From Paulownia fortunei (Eukaryota; Streptophyta; Magnoliopsida; Lamiales; Paulowniaceae), in the NCBI GenBank assembly GCA_019321725.1, contig CM033120.1, forward strand, positions 11,054,716 through 11,118,715: 64,000 nt of DNA. Reading direction: 5' to 3'. Positions 33,735-47,046 of this stretch are shown piece by piece (position 1 is the stretch's first letter; the number at the start of each line of letters is the position of its first letter). The position numbers were made by a program, and so were the translations under genes. The notes under the pieces are model-generated. The model worked only from the letters and a program-made list of their open reading frames with translations, was not told where the DNA came from and searched no databases.

Positions 33735-36258
33735 TTACTGAGAGGAAAACACCAAATTTATCCACACCCCGAATGACTCAACTTGTTTGAGCTTGTGAAT
33801 GGCTTGTTGCAGTTGCAGGCATTGGTTCTCACCATATGCCGCAGATGTGTTGGTTTGGAAAGCTGTTTGATAAATTGGAAGGCAGCCAATGGGAAAGTTT
33901 CCTGGCACTACCACTCTTGTGGCCCCAAAACTATCAGATATTAGTCTAATATGATACACAATCAATCTGAAAAATCTTACAATCGTTTTAAGAACCGTGC
34001 CATGTAATTATAAATCAACACTAGTGATGACGCGACGAACTTACCCTAACACCATCCATAATGGCGTCCACAATTTTACTATATTTCTCAACTCCTCAAC
34101 TTCTCCATAGTTTTTCCTTTGAAATTCGCGTATTTATAATCATTCCCACCAACTTCTCTGACCATAAAAAGAGCGCTCTAGAATTTCTCAGAGCAATCTA
34201 TCAAATGAGCATAGAAAAAGATAATGGAGTTGAAACGAGTAGACTATAGTCCAATTGCACAGAGTGAGAACTCGTTGTCACCGGTGAAAAAATATGTTCA
34301 CTAGCCAATACATCCGATTGTAAGGCGGTGGAACCTGCCATTGCAAAGTTGACTCTGTTGGAAATTGGTAGTTTTCACCAAATTTTGACAAATAATTTAA
34401 GCGGATTTCATTTGATGAAAATAGAATTTACTTGGCTAAACGAAATATACCATAAGTTTAGTGTAATTGATTTCTCAAAATTAATTTTGAGTAAATAAAA
34501 AATTAATACAAAAAATGAGTCATTTCAAAGTATAAATTGTTGAATAGTCATGGAAAATTGTTTATCCTATTTTGAAAGTTGAAAAGATTTGATACCACTT
34601 AATATAGTTCAAGTTGAATATTTGGACTTGAACTTGGATTTGGATTTACATCTCATAAGGTCCAAAATAAATTAAGAATTTTTATAAGTTTTTAATAAAA
34701 TTCTTAATATATTTCCTTCTAGTGAGAATGTGACAAGTGGAGTATTACTTAACATATGACACGTGGCAGATCCAAACATGTGGCAACCCAATCAGCTGAT
34801 GTTTGTACAGTCAACTGAGTTTAGTATAATCAGCTATTGAGTCAATTGTTCTAGCATTAGTAAGCTGATTAGTTGGCTCTACTCAGTTAGTTGGAATAGT
34901 GTGTCAATGATGTGCCTGTTGACAAAAAAAAAATGTGACCAAATGAAAAAAAGCAGTCATGTCTATTTAGTCGAGAGACATCAGTACAAAAGAACAGACA
35001 TGCCCTTTCATAACATCACATTTGCAACAATTGTGTCTGTAGATTATAATCTTTTAATAATTATAAATAGACTTAGTACAATTACAAAAATTATGTATTC
35101 TTGTTGTTTGCACTTCTCTTTATACTTTGACTTTCATGTAATTTAAGACTAAAGAGAGTTTAAAACATTATGTTTGGTTCGATGGTTATTGAGACTTGTA
35201 GTGTTATGATCTCAAAAAAAAAAATATTATTATATTTTGAAAGACTATTGCCGAGAAACCGTTAAAATTCAAAAAAAAAATCAATTCTTAGCTACCAATA
35301 TTACTAACACGAATTTTTTTCAACCATTAAATTACACCAATTTTACCAACAAACTCCACACGTAAAATCAGCATCTGCGTTGCTGAAGTCGGCAAAAAAG
35401 GAAGATTCACATCCACTGCTATGATAAAATTACAGAACTATATCAGTTCATTCAAAAGATGATATTTGATTCGTCAAAGGGTGAAATGAAAAAATGGATT
35501 AAGTTATGGTTATCATCGAGATAATTCAATTTTTGTGTCAAGTTTTATGGTTTCTATCCTCGGACGATTATGTAGAGCAAAACAGAGTACTGAGGCTAAA
35601 AACTAGTAGAAGGAACAGATCAAAACCAACAATTAAACAAAATTCATTTTATCAACTAGGTTATGTCCTGGAAAAGCTTTCAACCCAACTGCATAGTTTG
35701 TGATACACAAAAATGATAAGCAAAATCCATGAATTTCCTAAAGACAGCATTCTCCCGTGCCTCCGTGATGGGCAAAATTGTAAAATTCGTCCTGTAACTA
35801 CAGGGAGGCCCCATAACACTATAACAACATTTTAGGGCGCAAAATAAATACAATCCAAAAAACAAAAGCCCTTTTTCTTGTAAAACTACTCCAATATAAA
35901 AAAGAACAAAAAATTTAGAACGATAAGCTGAAAATTTTGAGATAAATATAGAGTGATAAACGTCATACCAATATAATCAATCATAAGAAGGCCATTGGAG
36001 CACGTACCAACGGTAGCATTCTTGAAGAAGGTTTTACCATAAGGGAGTCTTGCAAAGGCAGTGGCCGCCCCAACTGGGACCTCCAAAATTAAATTTCCAG
36101 TATTAAAAGTCGAGTCTCCAAGTTGATATGTTTGATCAAACTTGCTAATCTACTAAGAATGAGCATTCATCCAAGAGGGAGCACAACAAATAAAGGAAAA
36201 ACTCAGAACAAGAATCACTAGGACAAGTCTCTTGAGAGTATAAAGAAGAAATAGCCAT
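33735..36258 (-). pseudogene. GDSL esterase/lipase pseudogene
   Basis: Exon-like pieces on the minus strand. 36258-35950: start MAISSL, frameshift, signal-peptide-like KRLVLVILVLSFSFICC, two stops, then block I with the catalytic Ser (YQLGDSTFNTGNLI) and LPYGKTFFKNATVGTCSNG, ending at a GT. 34372-34020: VNFAMAGSTALQSDVL, then block III GGNDYKYANF containing the conserved Asn, ending at GTAAGT. 33965-33735: GATRVVVPGNFPIGCLPIY. The last exon with the Asp-x-x-His pair is missing. A piece at 35865-35680 (FMDFAYHFC) looks like a second copy of the exon-2 start, so two tandem genes may be mixed. The family comprises secreted esterases of the acetylajmalan-esterase type. Confidence 0.8.
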
Positions 36259-36446
36259 TATTCAAACAAAAAGGAAGAGGAAAGTATCGCAAGTTGCAAC
36301 GTACGTATGATGAATGAATCTGAGTATGGATGGATTTGAATATATTGCTAGGAGTGACGAGTTATATTTATAGTTGTGGTGATGCATGGCTAGAGTCTCA
36401 TTAGGAATTCAAATCCTAAGGACTCACCATTTACCATAGAATTAGT

Positions 36447-36597
36447 TACTCGTGGTCGAACGGTCAAGTTGAGGTTACTAATAAGACCATCGTACAGGCT
36501 TTGACGATACGAATGGATGAAGCCAAAGGTCTCTAGGCGGATGTCCTTCGGGTTGACTCAGAGGCAATTATTCTGCTAGAAATTGGATTTCATATCA
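36447..36597 (+). pseudogene. Ty3-gypsy integrase scrap
   Basis: The frame reads SNGQVEVTNKTIVQAL and IRMDEAKGL, stop, ADVL, then jumps to EAIILLEIGF. This is the C-terminal part of a gypsy integrase core (SNGQAE, LDEAKGLWADEL, EAVIPVEIG), with the stretch between ADEL and EAVIP deleted. About 150 bp are left, with no neighbouring gypsy sequence. Confidence 0.7.
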
Positions 36598-36599
36598 TA

Positions 36600-38621
36600 T
36601 TGTTGTTCATCTGTATTATTTAAAAATATTAATATATTATGTAGATATAGATAATAGTAGTTGGTGCTAATGATATAATATAGTGTTGAAAATTGAGATG
36701 ACAGGGTTGAAAAGTATTTTTGATCGAAAATGAGAAAATAAAAATAAAATATATCCGATGCAATTTAATAAATCAAACATGATCTATACATTTATCATAA
36801 TAAATTATCATATAAAAATTAAATATTCAAAATGGAGTTCACCACTATTAATCTTATTTAATTATATATTATTATTTTTTAAATAGTATCAATAAAAATT
36901 GGACCTACCACCTACAAATTATTTTAATAAATCATTATATTCAAACTAAATATTTAAATTAAACCACACCACTATTAATTTTATATAATTATATAATATT
37001 ATTTTTTTAAAAATATTTTAGTGGGTGTCATTACTTACATATCATCCATATCAATTATTATTTTATAATATTTATTTATTAAAATTTTAAAAAAAATCTA
37101 CTAAATCAAACATATTCTCATTCTATACCTTATAAAAAAAATTATCAAAATTATTATAACCAAACATATTTTTAGTTTAATACGAATTCCAGTAAAAAGT
37201 TGAAATTTATCAAAATATGATAGAAATGAAAAATTCCACTTAAAATGACACCATACAAATTATTTGATGGATGAAGATAATTGCATATATTAGATAAACT
37301 AAAAATTCTACTGTACTTAATCACAAAAATTATTGACACGAGAGGATTGATGTGATGCATCATTAGGTGGACAAGTACTATAAAAAGTCCTACTACTAAA
37401 TACGTGATTTTAAGAGTTTCTTGAAAAAATGATTAATAAAAAATATAGACTAATTTTTGTAGCTTATGAGAAAGTAAACCAAAAATTTCAAAATAACTAA
37501 AAAGAATATTTGATTTTTGAAATGCACAGTTATCCCAAATAAAAAAAATATCCAAATTTAAAGTCAGAGGTCATATTCATGATATACATAGTAAAATTAG
37601 TTTTTGTATGTTTAAAATAAATGTATAATCTAGGGCTATTTATTCAGATGCATAATCGTGAAAGTGTGAGAAGTCAAAATTTAAACTATGAAAAAAAAAT
37701 TAAGCTATGAGGTTCTGTGCAATATTATAAGAAAATATAAGTTACATATATATTTTTATACGCACATATAAAGAAAATTAATGCATTTGAAAAGATAGTT
37801 CTTATTTGAATTTTTTAAACCATATTTATCTCTAAGAAATTTTATTATAGTACTAATATGGCCTCAATTAGATTCTTAATGAAATGTATGCATTCAACAA
37901 TTATGTAACACTTTACATAGTAAAAACACTTATTATTTTAGATAAATCTACAATGTTTCTATTATTGAGAAGAGGGCCTTATACCTCAAAATTTGCCTCA
38001 CCATTTTTATTTTTTTTTTGGTTTTTAAAAACGAAAAACATGCATTGTGGAAAGCAACTCCAATTAATTTTTTAAAATTTCGCTATATTTCATTTTCTTA
38101 AACAAAATTTGCCTTTTGAATTCAAAAATTTATTTGTTTATTCTCATTTTCTGAAATTATTTCCTTAAATTGTATTTAAAAATAAACCTATTATCAAAGC
38201 CTACTTCCTATTTCAGAACACAAAATTTTATTTTTAAAAAGTGCTCTTTGTTGTATATTTAAAAACAAGTAAACATATCATTTTTATAAAATTAAATCAA
38301 CTTATCAAATTTTGCAACTTACTAATCCAATTATATGTTTATTTCAATACAATTCGTGAGAGGAATTTCTCAAGATATTTTTAGAAAATATTTCAAATAA
38401 AATGAAAAAAACAATTAACCCAAAAATATCGACATTTTTTTCATCCTCATCCAACAATGGAACAGACTCTAAAACCACTTACGTGTCAACATATATGCCA
38501 TTGAATATATATTACAAATGCCACCAACTGAAAAATCAAATTAAATCCCTCTAAAAACTCTGAAAAAAGGAGATAAATCATAAATAGAAAATTTTACTAT
38601 GGCTTCTAAATACTTCTAGAT

Positions 38622-38666
<45 letters not shown>

Positions 38667-38760
38667 TCCATCATACAAATTTGTGGACCTCATTAAGAGA
38701 TTCTATGTCAAGAAACATTTCACTGGTTTTAGGGAACTCAATTACCAAATCCCATCTGAA
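36600..38760. other. AT-rich intergenic region upstream of the SOUL gene
   Basis: No gene is seen. A (TA)n tract at about 38625-38664 lies about 100 bp before the ATG of the next gene and overlaps the place where a TATA box would be expected. Confidence 0.6.
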
Positions 38761-38762
38761 AA

Positions 38763-40902
38763 ATGGCTGCTTTTGATCTCTTCAAGCTATCATTTCTTCT
38801 GAATCTTCTCTCCAGCTCAAATTTGAGCCAGTGGCCGGAGAATAAGGCTGGCCCTGTTGGTGTATTCCCGCCCACATGTAACCGTATCGAGTGCCCGAGC
38901 TACGACGTAATTCACACCGGGAATGGCTTTGAAATCCGGCGTTACAATTCCAGCATGTGGATGTCAACCCAGCCTATTGATGATGTCTCCTTGGTTGCTG
39001 CCACCAGAACAGGGTTTCTCCAGTAAGTTTAAATTTCATCTTCCATTCTTTTAGTTTTTTGGAATACTTCTGTTTGTTCGATAGCCCCTTGGGATTTTGA
39101 ATTCGTTTTTCTGCGTTTTTGGTAAATATATAATAAAGAATTGCCCTTATGTTGGATTTGAGCCCATTCCCATATCCGAAAGAAGATAAGAATCTGTATT
39201 GCAAGTAGCGAAAAAGGGTAGAAAGCGGCTTGAACATGTGTCAAGTGTTAACAAATTTCCTGTGTGCTTTAGGTTGGGATAAGCTGAAGTTGCTTGGCTG
39301 AATTGGATAAGCTCAACAATTTTTTTGTGATAATTTTATATAAGAGTCTTGCGCTAATTAGAAACTGGCTTGAACATGGTACAACAAAAGTTCATCTTAG
39401 GTATAACATAAACAACATGAGTAATGGAAAGAAAAACTTAATCCAAGATCACTTGAAAAACAGATGAGCCAACTATAGGATTTAGAACTGGCTTGCTTAT
39501 TGACCTACTTAAACCATTGTTTCATGCGCTTGTTGTCTTTGAAAATGAGAAATTCTTGTCAAATAACAAGAAATCTTCTTTCTAACAGTCAAAAGATACT
39601 AATTAGCTACGCAACTTGAAGGGGACAAATATGGCCCGAGTGCTGAAATTGGAAAGGATGCAAATACCAGTCACAAGCTTATCAGAAATTTGCAAGTAGT
39701 GGACAATTACTGATAAAAGTTACTTGTGAAGTAGCTTGATATCCCAATTCCCAAGTGATTAAGTAGGCTGAATGTTAATTGGGCATCTGAATGATAACTA
39801 AGAGGAAACAATGCAGCATGTTTATGAAGCCAAGCATTCACTATCATGCTTTTTAGTTCCATGAAGGGTTCTGTGCTGTCATGCTTATTTTCAGATATGT
39901 TATAGCTCAATTTTGTAACCTGAGTTTGTAAATCTTCATAACTCTTGGAGTTGGTTAAGTCTTTTATAAGGGAAATATCATTCTTCTCCATCAAAACAAA
40001 GCCATTGCTATGATTCAAAACTTATCATGGCTAGGATCAACATCGACTTGGCATAATCACAGATGGGGTTAAAAGATCAAGTACCTGTGTATTGCTTATA
40101 ATAGCAGGAAATTTTAATTGGGGAGACTGTATGTGCTTGTGGATAGGTGTCCAGATTACCATGCCTTGACACTTGAGCGATGTCTGAAAAAAAATATTGA
40201 GGCTTGAAATTGGAATTAGAAATGCTTCCATTCAACTTGAAATACTTCCAATTGTGTAGGTCTAACTCTAAGCATCAAAACACTAATCAAAGCTTTGCTC
40301 AAATCCTGATGTGAATTAGATCTTCAAAACGTTGTATTGCAAATTTCAAATTAACCTTTTGTAGTGTTGCTTATTTAAGCAAAAATTAAGATCCTTGCCT
40401 CATACCATCAATAGAATTATTTGCTGACATTGTCGGGTAAAATGCTTGCTAGTAATTGTATGTTTGTTCTTTTCGCCCTTACAGGTTATTCGACTACATC
40501 CAGGGCAAGAACGATAACCAACAGAAAATAGAAATGACAGGCCCAGTGATTACTGAAGTAAAACCCAGTGATGGACCCTTTTGTGCTTCATCCTTCGTTG
40601 TGAGCTTCTATGTTCCTAAAGAGAACCAACCAAATCCGCCTTCCGCCAAAGGCCTCCATCTGCAAAAATGGGGACTAACCTATGTAGCTGTACGACAATT
40701 TGGTGGATTTGTAGCTGACGAGGGTGTTGGAGAGGAAGCTGCAGCATTGTATGCTAGTGTTGCTGGAACTGTTTGGTCCGATGCCATTGACAAGAGCCAT
40801 GCAGGGGAGGGTGCTACAGATTACATCGTTGCGCAGTATAATTCTCCATTTGAGTTTCGGAACAGAGTGAATGAAATTTGGTTGACATTTGACATGGAGT
40901 AA
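38763..40902 (+). CDS. SOUL heme-binding family protein (two exons, intact)
   Basis: Exon 1 is 38763-39022 (donor GTAAGT) and exon 2 is 40485-40902 (acceptor TTACAG); joined they encode 225 residues without interruption, the usual size for the family. Residues 1-22 form a hydrophobic signal peptide (LFKLSFLLNLL). The SOUL domain starts at about residue 40 with ECPSYDVIHTGNGFEIRRY and includes IEMTGPVITEV, FVVSFYVP and VAVRQFGGF. Such proteins bind heme and other tetrapyrroles; the signal peptide suggests the secretory pathway, as for heme-binding protein 2-like members. The start is the first ATG before the signal peptide. The 1.46-kb intron is longer than either exon. There are no signs of decay. 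Confidence 0.92.
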
Positions 40903-42122
40903 GGTTATGCAATTTGAAGAAGTCTTTATAACGCCTAACACACAGCCCAAACAATTGGATGACCTGCGTTTAGATATGAAACATCAACATATCATTTACC
41001 TAATAATTCCCTCTACTATACTACTAAGTATTTATTATGAACATGACTTAGCCTGGTAATTGAAGGGCATACTTCAGCGGATATTCTGCCTCAATTTCTT
41101 GCCCAGTTATTGCTGTTACTTTTGTACGTTGGATTTTGTGAGATAAGAGCTCCTCGGAGAGGATCCGATCACCTTTGTACAAAAAATTTGTGAAATATGT
41201 CTTAGAGCACTGTTCTCCCATATTTTTTGTGCATTCAGGCTTCTTGCTCTTCTTTGGGTTTCTTTTTTTTTTTTTTTTTTTTATCTTGAACTAATCATAC
41301 GAAGGATTTGCTTCTTAAGTTTCAGTTAGAGGCAAAGAAAGTGTCGGCACTGGCACGGTGGGTGGCAGCAGAAGATAGCGTCGATGAAGACAGTGGCAGC
41401 AGAAGCAAACGATTAGAGAAGAGGAGATAAAAAGAAGAGAGAAGATAAAGAAGAGTGTGGGGTGTAGTGGATCGAGGCAGTCGTGGCAAAAAGAAGAGAA
41501 GGGGGGAGAAGGGGGTGGGGGTGAAAAGAAAGAGACAAGATAAGTCTTGCAGGAAAGGAAAGAAGGGTGAGGGCGGCTGGAGGCATCGACGTTAATGGTG
41601 GCGGCTGTGGTGCCGATGTTCACAAGTTCTATTTGGAAGAGAAAAGGGTGAAGAATAATGAGGGGAAGAGAAATAGGGGGTGGCAGAGAGAGAGAGATGT
41701 TTAAGAAGATGAAGAATAAAAGGAGTAAGGGATAAAAATATAAATAGGATGTAATTGTAAAATCAGATATCCCAACTTATTCTATCATACAAGTAATTCT
41801 ACATCAAACATAATACTAAACGATTAATATCCTATCGGGCCAAAATATTTTTCATTTTCATATAAATCACATCTAATACTATCCTCGAAGCAAATGAGGC
41901 CACAATGTCTCTGCCTTGTGGTTCCAAACCTCTGCCATCTCTTTATGATGATGAATTAATTGATGATCCCCAAACTTGATCATGGACTGGTTAACGCTCT
42001 TAGATGACTCGTCTTCTTCGTTTGGCTTTAATGCTGTTGGAGGTCCTGACATTCGTGCTCTGTCATTGGTTGCGCTATTTTATTGGCTCTAAGTTGATTT
42101 CGCAAGAAACTACCTACATATC
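40903..42122. other. Intergenic region downstream of the SOUL gene
   Basis: Contains a poly(T) run at about 41263-41282 and a strongly purine-rich stretch at 41320-41720 (GAAG/GAGA-rich, richer in G than the surroundings). A 102-codon frame on the minus strand through it (Ser/Pro/Cys-rich) is a composition effect; I see no homology. It could include the 3' UTR of the SOUL gene in its first few hundred bases. Confidence 0.4.
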
Positions 42123-42961
42123 TGTTAGAATTTATTGTTTTAATGTTTAAATTAATTTTAGTTAATCTCCAAATTCATATATTTTAGTTAACAAATAATT
42201 TTTCACGTGCTTGGAATATCAAAATATCCTACAAAATCACATCCAAAAAGAAAACAATTCATTATTAGAAATATTTTATATAATATAATATTTGGATTTC
42301 AAACAAATTAAAAACTTTTTTATTTGATATCGTTTTTGTATTGCTCCCAATAGATGACCTTGACCTACCATGTTGAACTCCTTCAATGTTGACTTCTGTC
42401 AAACAACATTGCATTTTCATCTTAACCTATTTTACTGAACTTCCTTTAATATTGACTTCTATTAAACAACATTTGTTTTTTCTCCTAAGACTTCATTGAA
42501 CAATGATATTGCAATATAGTTTGTAATGTGAACTAAAGCTCCTTGGCAGACTTGAAATTTGGAAAACTCAAACTATAATTCCATGAAGTAAAAAAATCAT
42601 TCTTGTTTTGATTTTTCAATCCATATTCACAAAACTCACTCAATAATCAAAATTCAAACCTACGGCCTATATACCTCAATAAACCGTGTGGAATCATTCC
42701 TAGAGAAACTAGATTTTATAAGGATTTATCCAATCTTATCAAAATAGGATTTAAATTCAAACTCCTCATTCTTCAAGAGAAGATTCCTAAAATCTTGGGC
42801 TTCTATTTATCTTCCAAATGTGCAAGGATTCAACTGAATCAAATAAAGTAAGTTAATACAAAAATTAGAAGATCAACCTATTATTTTACTAACAAATTCA
42901 CCCAACTATTTTTAGCCATAAATTATAAACTAAATTCTGTATCATTACAAGATACATAACA
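42123..42961 (-). repeat. Copia-type LTR A (3' LTR, minus strand)
   Basis: On the minus strand it starts TGTTATGTATC at 42961 and ends ...AATTCTAACA at 42123 (839 bp). It is preceded on the minus strand by a purine-rich tract (ATCAAAGAGGAAGAT), as expected before a 3' LTR, and contains a promoter-like GATAAATAGAAGCCC. It aligns along its length with the reverse complement of 44037-44905. Confidence 0.75.
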
Positions 42962-44036
42962 ATCTTCCTCTTTGATATTTTTAATCAAAATTATATAATT
43001 ACCTTATTAACAAGTATGGAGCAACCAATGATGTTAAAACATAAGTAATAACATAATTAACCACTCAATTCCCTGCATCCAACGTTAGAGGACAAGTTTG
43101 AAATCAAGTAAAGCATACGATTGCTGCAAATATGTTCAATCCAAAACGAAGATATTGCAAGAACACAAGCAACCAAACCAACAAAACATCAGAACAAAAC
43201 AAAATTATTCACTAGCTTCACCTTCTTGTGTAACTAATCCCCATTTTTGACAAAAAATAGTCAAAGATCCTTCTAAATTTGATGCACGGACTCATACATG
43301 AGATGAAATATTGATCAAACTAATTCCTTGCACCAATGATTGGTGAAATTCATGCAAGAATTAAACAAATGCAGAGATATAAAACTCCCCCAATTTCTTT
43401 GCACAAAATTCAGTTATAAGCAAGCTGCAAATTTCTCCTAACAAATTTAACAAAGCATACAGAATATTCAAATTTCCAAAATATTAACAGCAACAAAACA
43501 TAAAAAAAAAAAACACAGTAGGAGCATCAACAAAGCATCAAACACACATTAGGTCAGCGTCATATTATCATAAAAAAAACAGCAGCATAACTCCAGTTCA
43601 TCCAACAATCTCGCAATTAAATATCATGAAAGGAAACAACGACATAAGCTCCCTCTAAATTTGTGGTCTCAAATCAATGATGCAAAATCAGAATTTGTAT
43701 GTGCAAAATATTCATAATCAAATCAAACAAATCATGAGAAATCATCAGAATGGCAGAATATTCTTTGAAAGAATATGACCTGCGGAAGATGTTGCAACAT
43801 ATACAGAGGGTGAACCACCAATATTGTATGATTTCTTTCATTTACCTTTCCTTTGAAGTTATTAGAAAAGAAAACTTCATCAATAGAATTTCTCATAGAA
43901 TTCATTAATGAGGGAAGAAGAGCAGTCAAATACAAGATTCCTAACAGTCACATTCCAAACTTGAATGAACTAACATCACCAATTTTTACAGACAAAATTA
44001 TTAATATTTTGAATTTGGGCAAATGGGGATTAGTAT
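42962..44036 (-). mobile_element. Internal 3' remnant of the minus-strand copia element
   Basis: Lies between two inverted LTRs. On the minus strand it contains GGGGGAG and AAAATGGGGATT purine-rich tracts and non-coding text like the 3' untranslated part of long copia elements. A 67-codon frame (43732-43935) gives no recognisable domain. The rest of the element is gone; the join to LTR B is abrupt at about 44036. Confidence 0.5.
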
Positions 44037-44905
44037 AGTTACGTATATTGTAATGATATGGAATTTTAATTGGCAATTTATGGCAAAAAATGGTTGGGTG
44101 AATTTGTTAGTAAAATAATAAGTTGATCTATTAATTTTTATATTCACTTACCTTATTTGATTTAGTTGAAACCTTGCCGATTTGGATGATAAATAGAAGC
44201 CCAAGATTTAGGAATCTTCTCTTAAAGAATGAGGAGTTTGAATTTAAATGCTACTTTGATAAGATTGGAAAAATCCTTATAAAACCCTATAGGTATGACT
44301 CCACATGGTTTATTGAGGTATATAGGTCGTAGGTTTGAATTTTAATTATTGAGTGAGTTTTGTGAATATAGATTGAAAAAACAAAATGAGTAGATTTTAA
44401 CTTCATGGAATTACAATTTGAGTTGTCTTCCAAATTTCAAGTATGCCAATGAGCTCTAGTTCACGTTGCAAACTATATTGCAACATCATTGTTCAACATC
44501 CTTCAAGGAAAAGGAGGTGAAGTCTTTAGGAGAAAACGCACTATTATTTGACAGAAGTAAATGTTGAAGGGAGTTCAGAAAAATAGTTATGGCGATGGAA
44601 TCTCGCAAATAAGGTCATTTATTGGAAACAATACAAGAATATTATCCAATAAAGAATAAGTCTTCAATTTATTTTAAGTCCAATTATTGTATTGTATTAT
44701 TAAATATTTCTAATAGTGAATTGTTTTATTTTTTAGTGTGACTTCGTGCATGTAAGGTATTTTAATATTCAAATCATATTTAAAATTATTATGGAAATTT
44801 AAATTTTCGTGTCGTATTATAACTCGTATTACAACATTAACTCGATCATAAGAATATGGAAATTGACTAAAAGCAATTTAAACATTAGAGAAATAGATTC
44901 TAACA
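44037..44905 (+). repeat. Copia-type LTR B (5' LTR, plus strand)
   Basis: Same family as LTR A in opposite orientation; starts near AGTTACGTATATTG and ends GATTCTAACA at 44905. It is followed at once by TTTGTATTAGAG (44907-44918), a decayed Met-tRNA primer site, and an ATGGATTCGAGAGGGATG leader/gag start, so it is a 5' LTR. The gag stops after a few codons and the element body is absent. Confidence 0.75.
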
Positions 44906-47000
44906 ATTTGTATTAGAGTGAAGTTATGGATTCGAGAGGGATGTGATTGTTCACATTTATTGTCAGCACTATCCTTTATTCAAAAGAACAACCAACCCGA
45001 CCCATGGCGTTTATGAGGGTACAATCACCTCATGTCCAACAGTTGTTTAGTACAGTATTTTGTTGTTTACTCTGATATTATTAGTGCTACTTGATTTGGT
45101 GTTTAATTCAGTTTTTGTGCTTGTAAAGGTTGCTCAAGGTGATGTTCTTGTTTGCTGGTTCCGACTTTTCAAAAGTTACTACATTCTAACTAAAGGCCAG
45201 GAGATCTCATCTTTTTCTTCAATTGTTGGCTATGCTTTGTGGGGTTTGTCCATACTGTGAAGGGGTGTTAATAGCTATAATGCGCTAATATTTCGAAAAA
45301 ATTATCCATGTGCATGCTCCGTGTCCGACTTGCCATTTGATATATTCATATATCAATCAACAAAAAAAAGAAAAAATCCAAACAAGGCCAATAAGGTGTC
45401 CAAGATGCTGCTGACTTGATAGAATTTTTTTTTTCATATATTTTAGAAAGTTAGAAGTAATAAAAAATTAACAAAAAAATTAAAATTTTCATAAACTACT
45501 AAAAAAAATAATGCTTCATCATCATCTAAATTCTTCTCTCTTTAAGTTAATTTATTGAAATTAAAATTCTTTTCTTTTTCATTAATAAAATAATTTTACA
45601 AATTACAAATGTAGAGATCTCATAACGTCATCAACATAAACCTTTTTTTTTTTTTTGGGTAGTAGCCCCAATAGCTCTATGTGTCTAACAATTATATATA
45701 CACAAATTTATATACACATAATCTATGTGAATAGAATAATATATAGGTAATTATATATGTTAAGACGCTCAGAATCATATCGTATAATATATAGATACTT
45801 ATATATATTTAACAATCGTATCAAAATTATGTCCGTGTTCGTGCGTTATACGGTAGAAGTATATATATAATTTGTACTTCAGGATAAATCTTTGTATTTA
45901 AGCTTGTAAAAATAAATACACGTAAGTAACCTTAATTGAGGGGTAGGTATGATCAGATTTAGGGAGTATAATCTTCTCCTCCATGTAATCAGCTAATTCA
46001 GGGAGCATATCAGCACAAAAGCTGGGAGGAGAATGGGGCCAAGTATATATACCTTTAAAAATTGTGTGTTTTGGCCGATTATTCCTCCATGATTGGGTGA
46101 ATGGTTGGTATTATCATGGCCCCTCCTGTAGACAAGTGCCGTCTAGAGGGTTTTTTTGTTAATCTATCGGTGCCCAATTGATATTGAATATTCCATTTGC
46201 CATGGCGTAAAGTTAGAATTTATTTAATTTTTAATTAATTTTTCATGTTAATTCCTTATATTTTTTATATTTAAATTTATCAAGTTTTAATATTTTTATA
46301 TATTGTTTTCTATCATTTAAAATTGTAAATTATACACATTAAAATATTCATTATAATATATTGGAAAAAATGATTAACAATAGAAATTGAACATGAAGAG
46401 CATTCATTTCGAGAGCCAAATGAAAACAAACAAGGCCTAATATTTTGTCTTGTTGACTACTGAAATCAAATTAAGCTTCTTTTCCCTCGTCCTTTATTTT
46501 TGTCATCTTTAGTTTGATCTTATTGGGTTGGTTTCTCTTAAACTTTAGGGTTACATTTTTTTGTTAATTAGATGTTAATTGTTTGCCGAATTCAAAGTAG
46601 ACAATAGGAGATGCCAAACGAATTATTACTTTAAAATATTTTTAATTAAAAATTATATTTTTCACATAGATTGAAATTCTAAAACTCTACAACTGCTTTC
46701 ACAATAATTTCTTTTCTCTAATTTGATTATACTTTATTAATTTTTTATTTTTTACGACTGTACAACTAAATATTAATCTACTTTCATAATAGTTTCCTCT
46801 AATTAGATTATACTTAAATAGTTTTTGATGATGGTCGTCAAAATGTTTTTTATACATCCAATGTAATTGATCGCTTAAAAAAGAAAAAAAAAAAAAAAAT
46901 TCAAGGGAATGGTTGCCGGAACCAAAGACAAAGGGCCAACTTTATCGGGGATAGTGTGATAAGTTTACAAGATCCGATGATTCTGATGAGGTCGCTCTCA
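44906..47000. other. Region between LTR B and the DAO-like gene
   Basis: The first 100 bp are copia leader. A 66-codon frame at 45060-45260 is hydrophobic but not recognised. The rest is AT-rich with a poly(T) run at about 45643 and a poly(A) run at about 46877. No promoter motif for the next gene can be singled out. Confidence 0.45.
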
Positions 47001-47046
47001 GTTGCTAGATATCAGAAGTAAAGAAAAAAATAAGACTTCAATCAAA

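Noticed and set aside
41315..41623. 102-codon Ser/Pro/Cys-rich minus-strand ORF
   Set aside because: It lies in a purine-rich low-complexity stretch, with no domain and no second copy to support coding.
43732..43935. 67-codon minus-strand ORF as an independent gene
   Set aside because: It lies inside the copia remnant between two inverted LTRs and shows no known domain, so it is treated as part of that element.
45060..45260. 66-codon hydrophobic ORF after LTR B
   Set aside because: No family recognised; hydrophobic translations are common in T-rich DNA.
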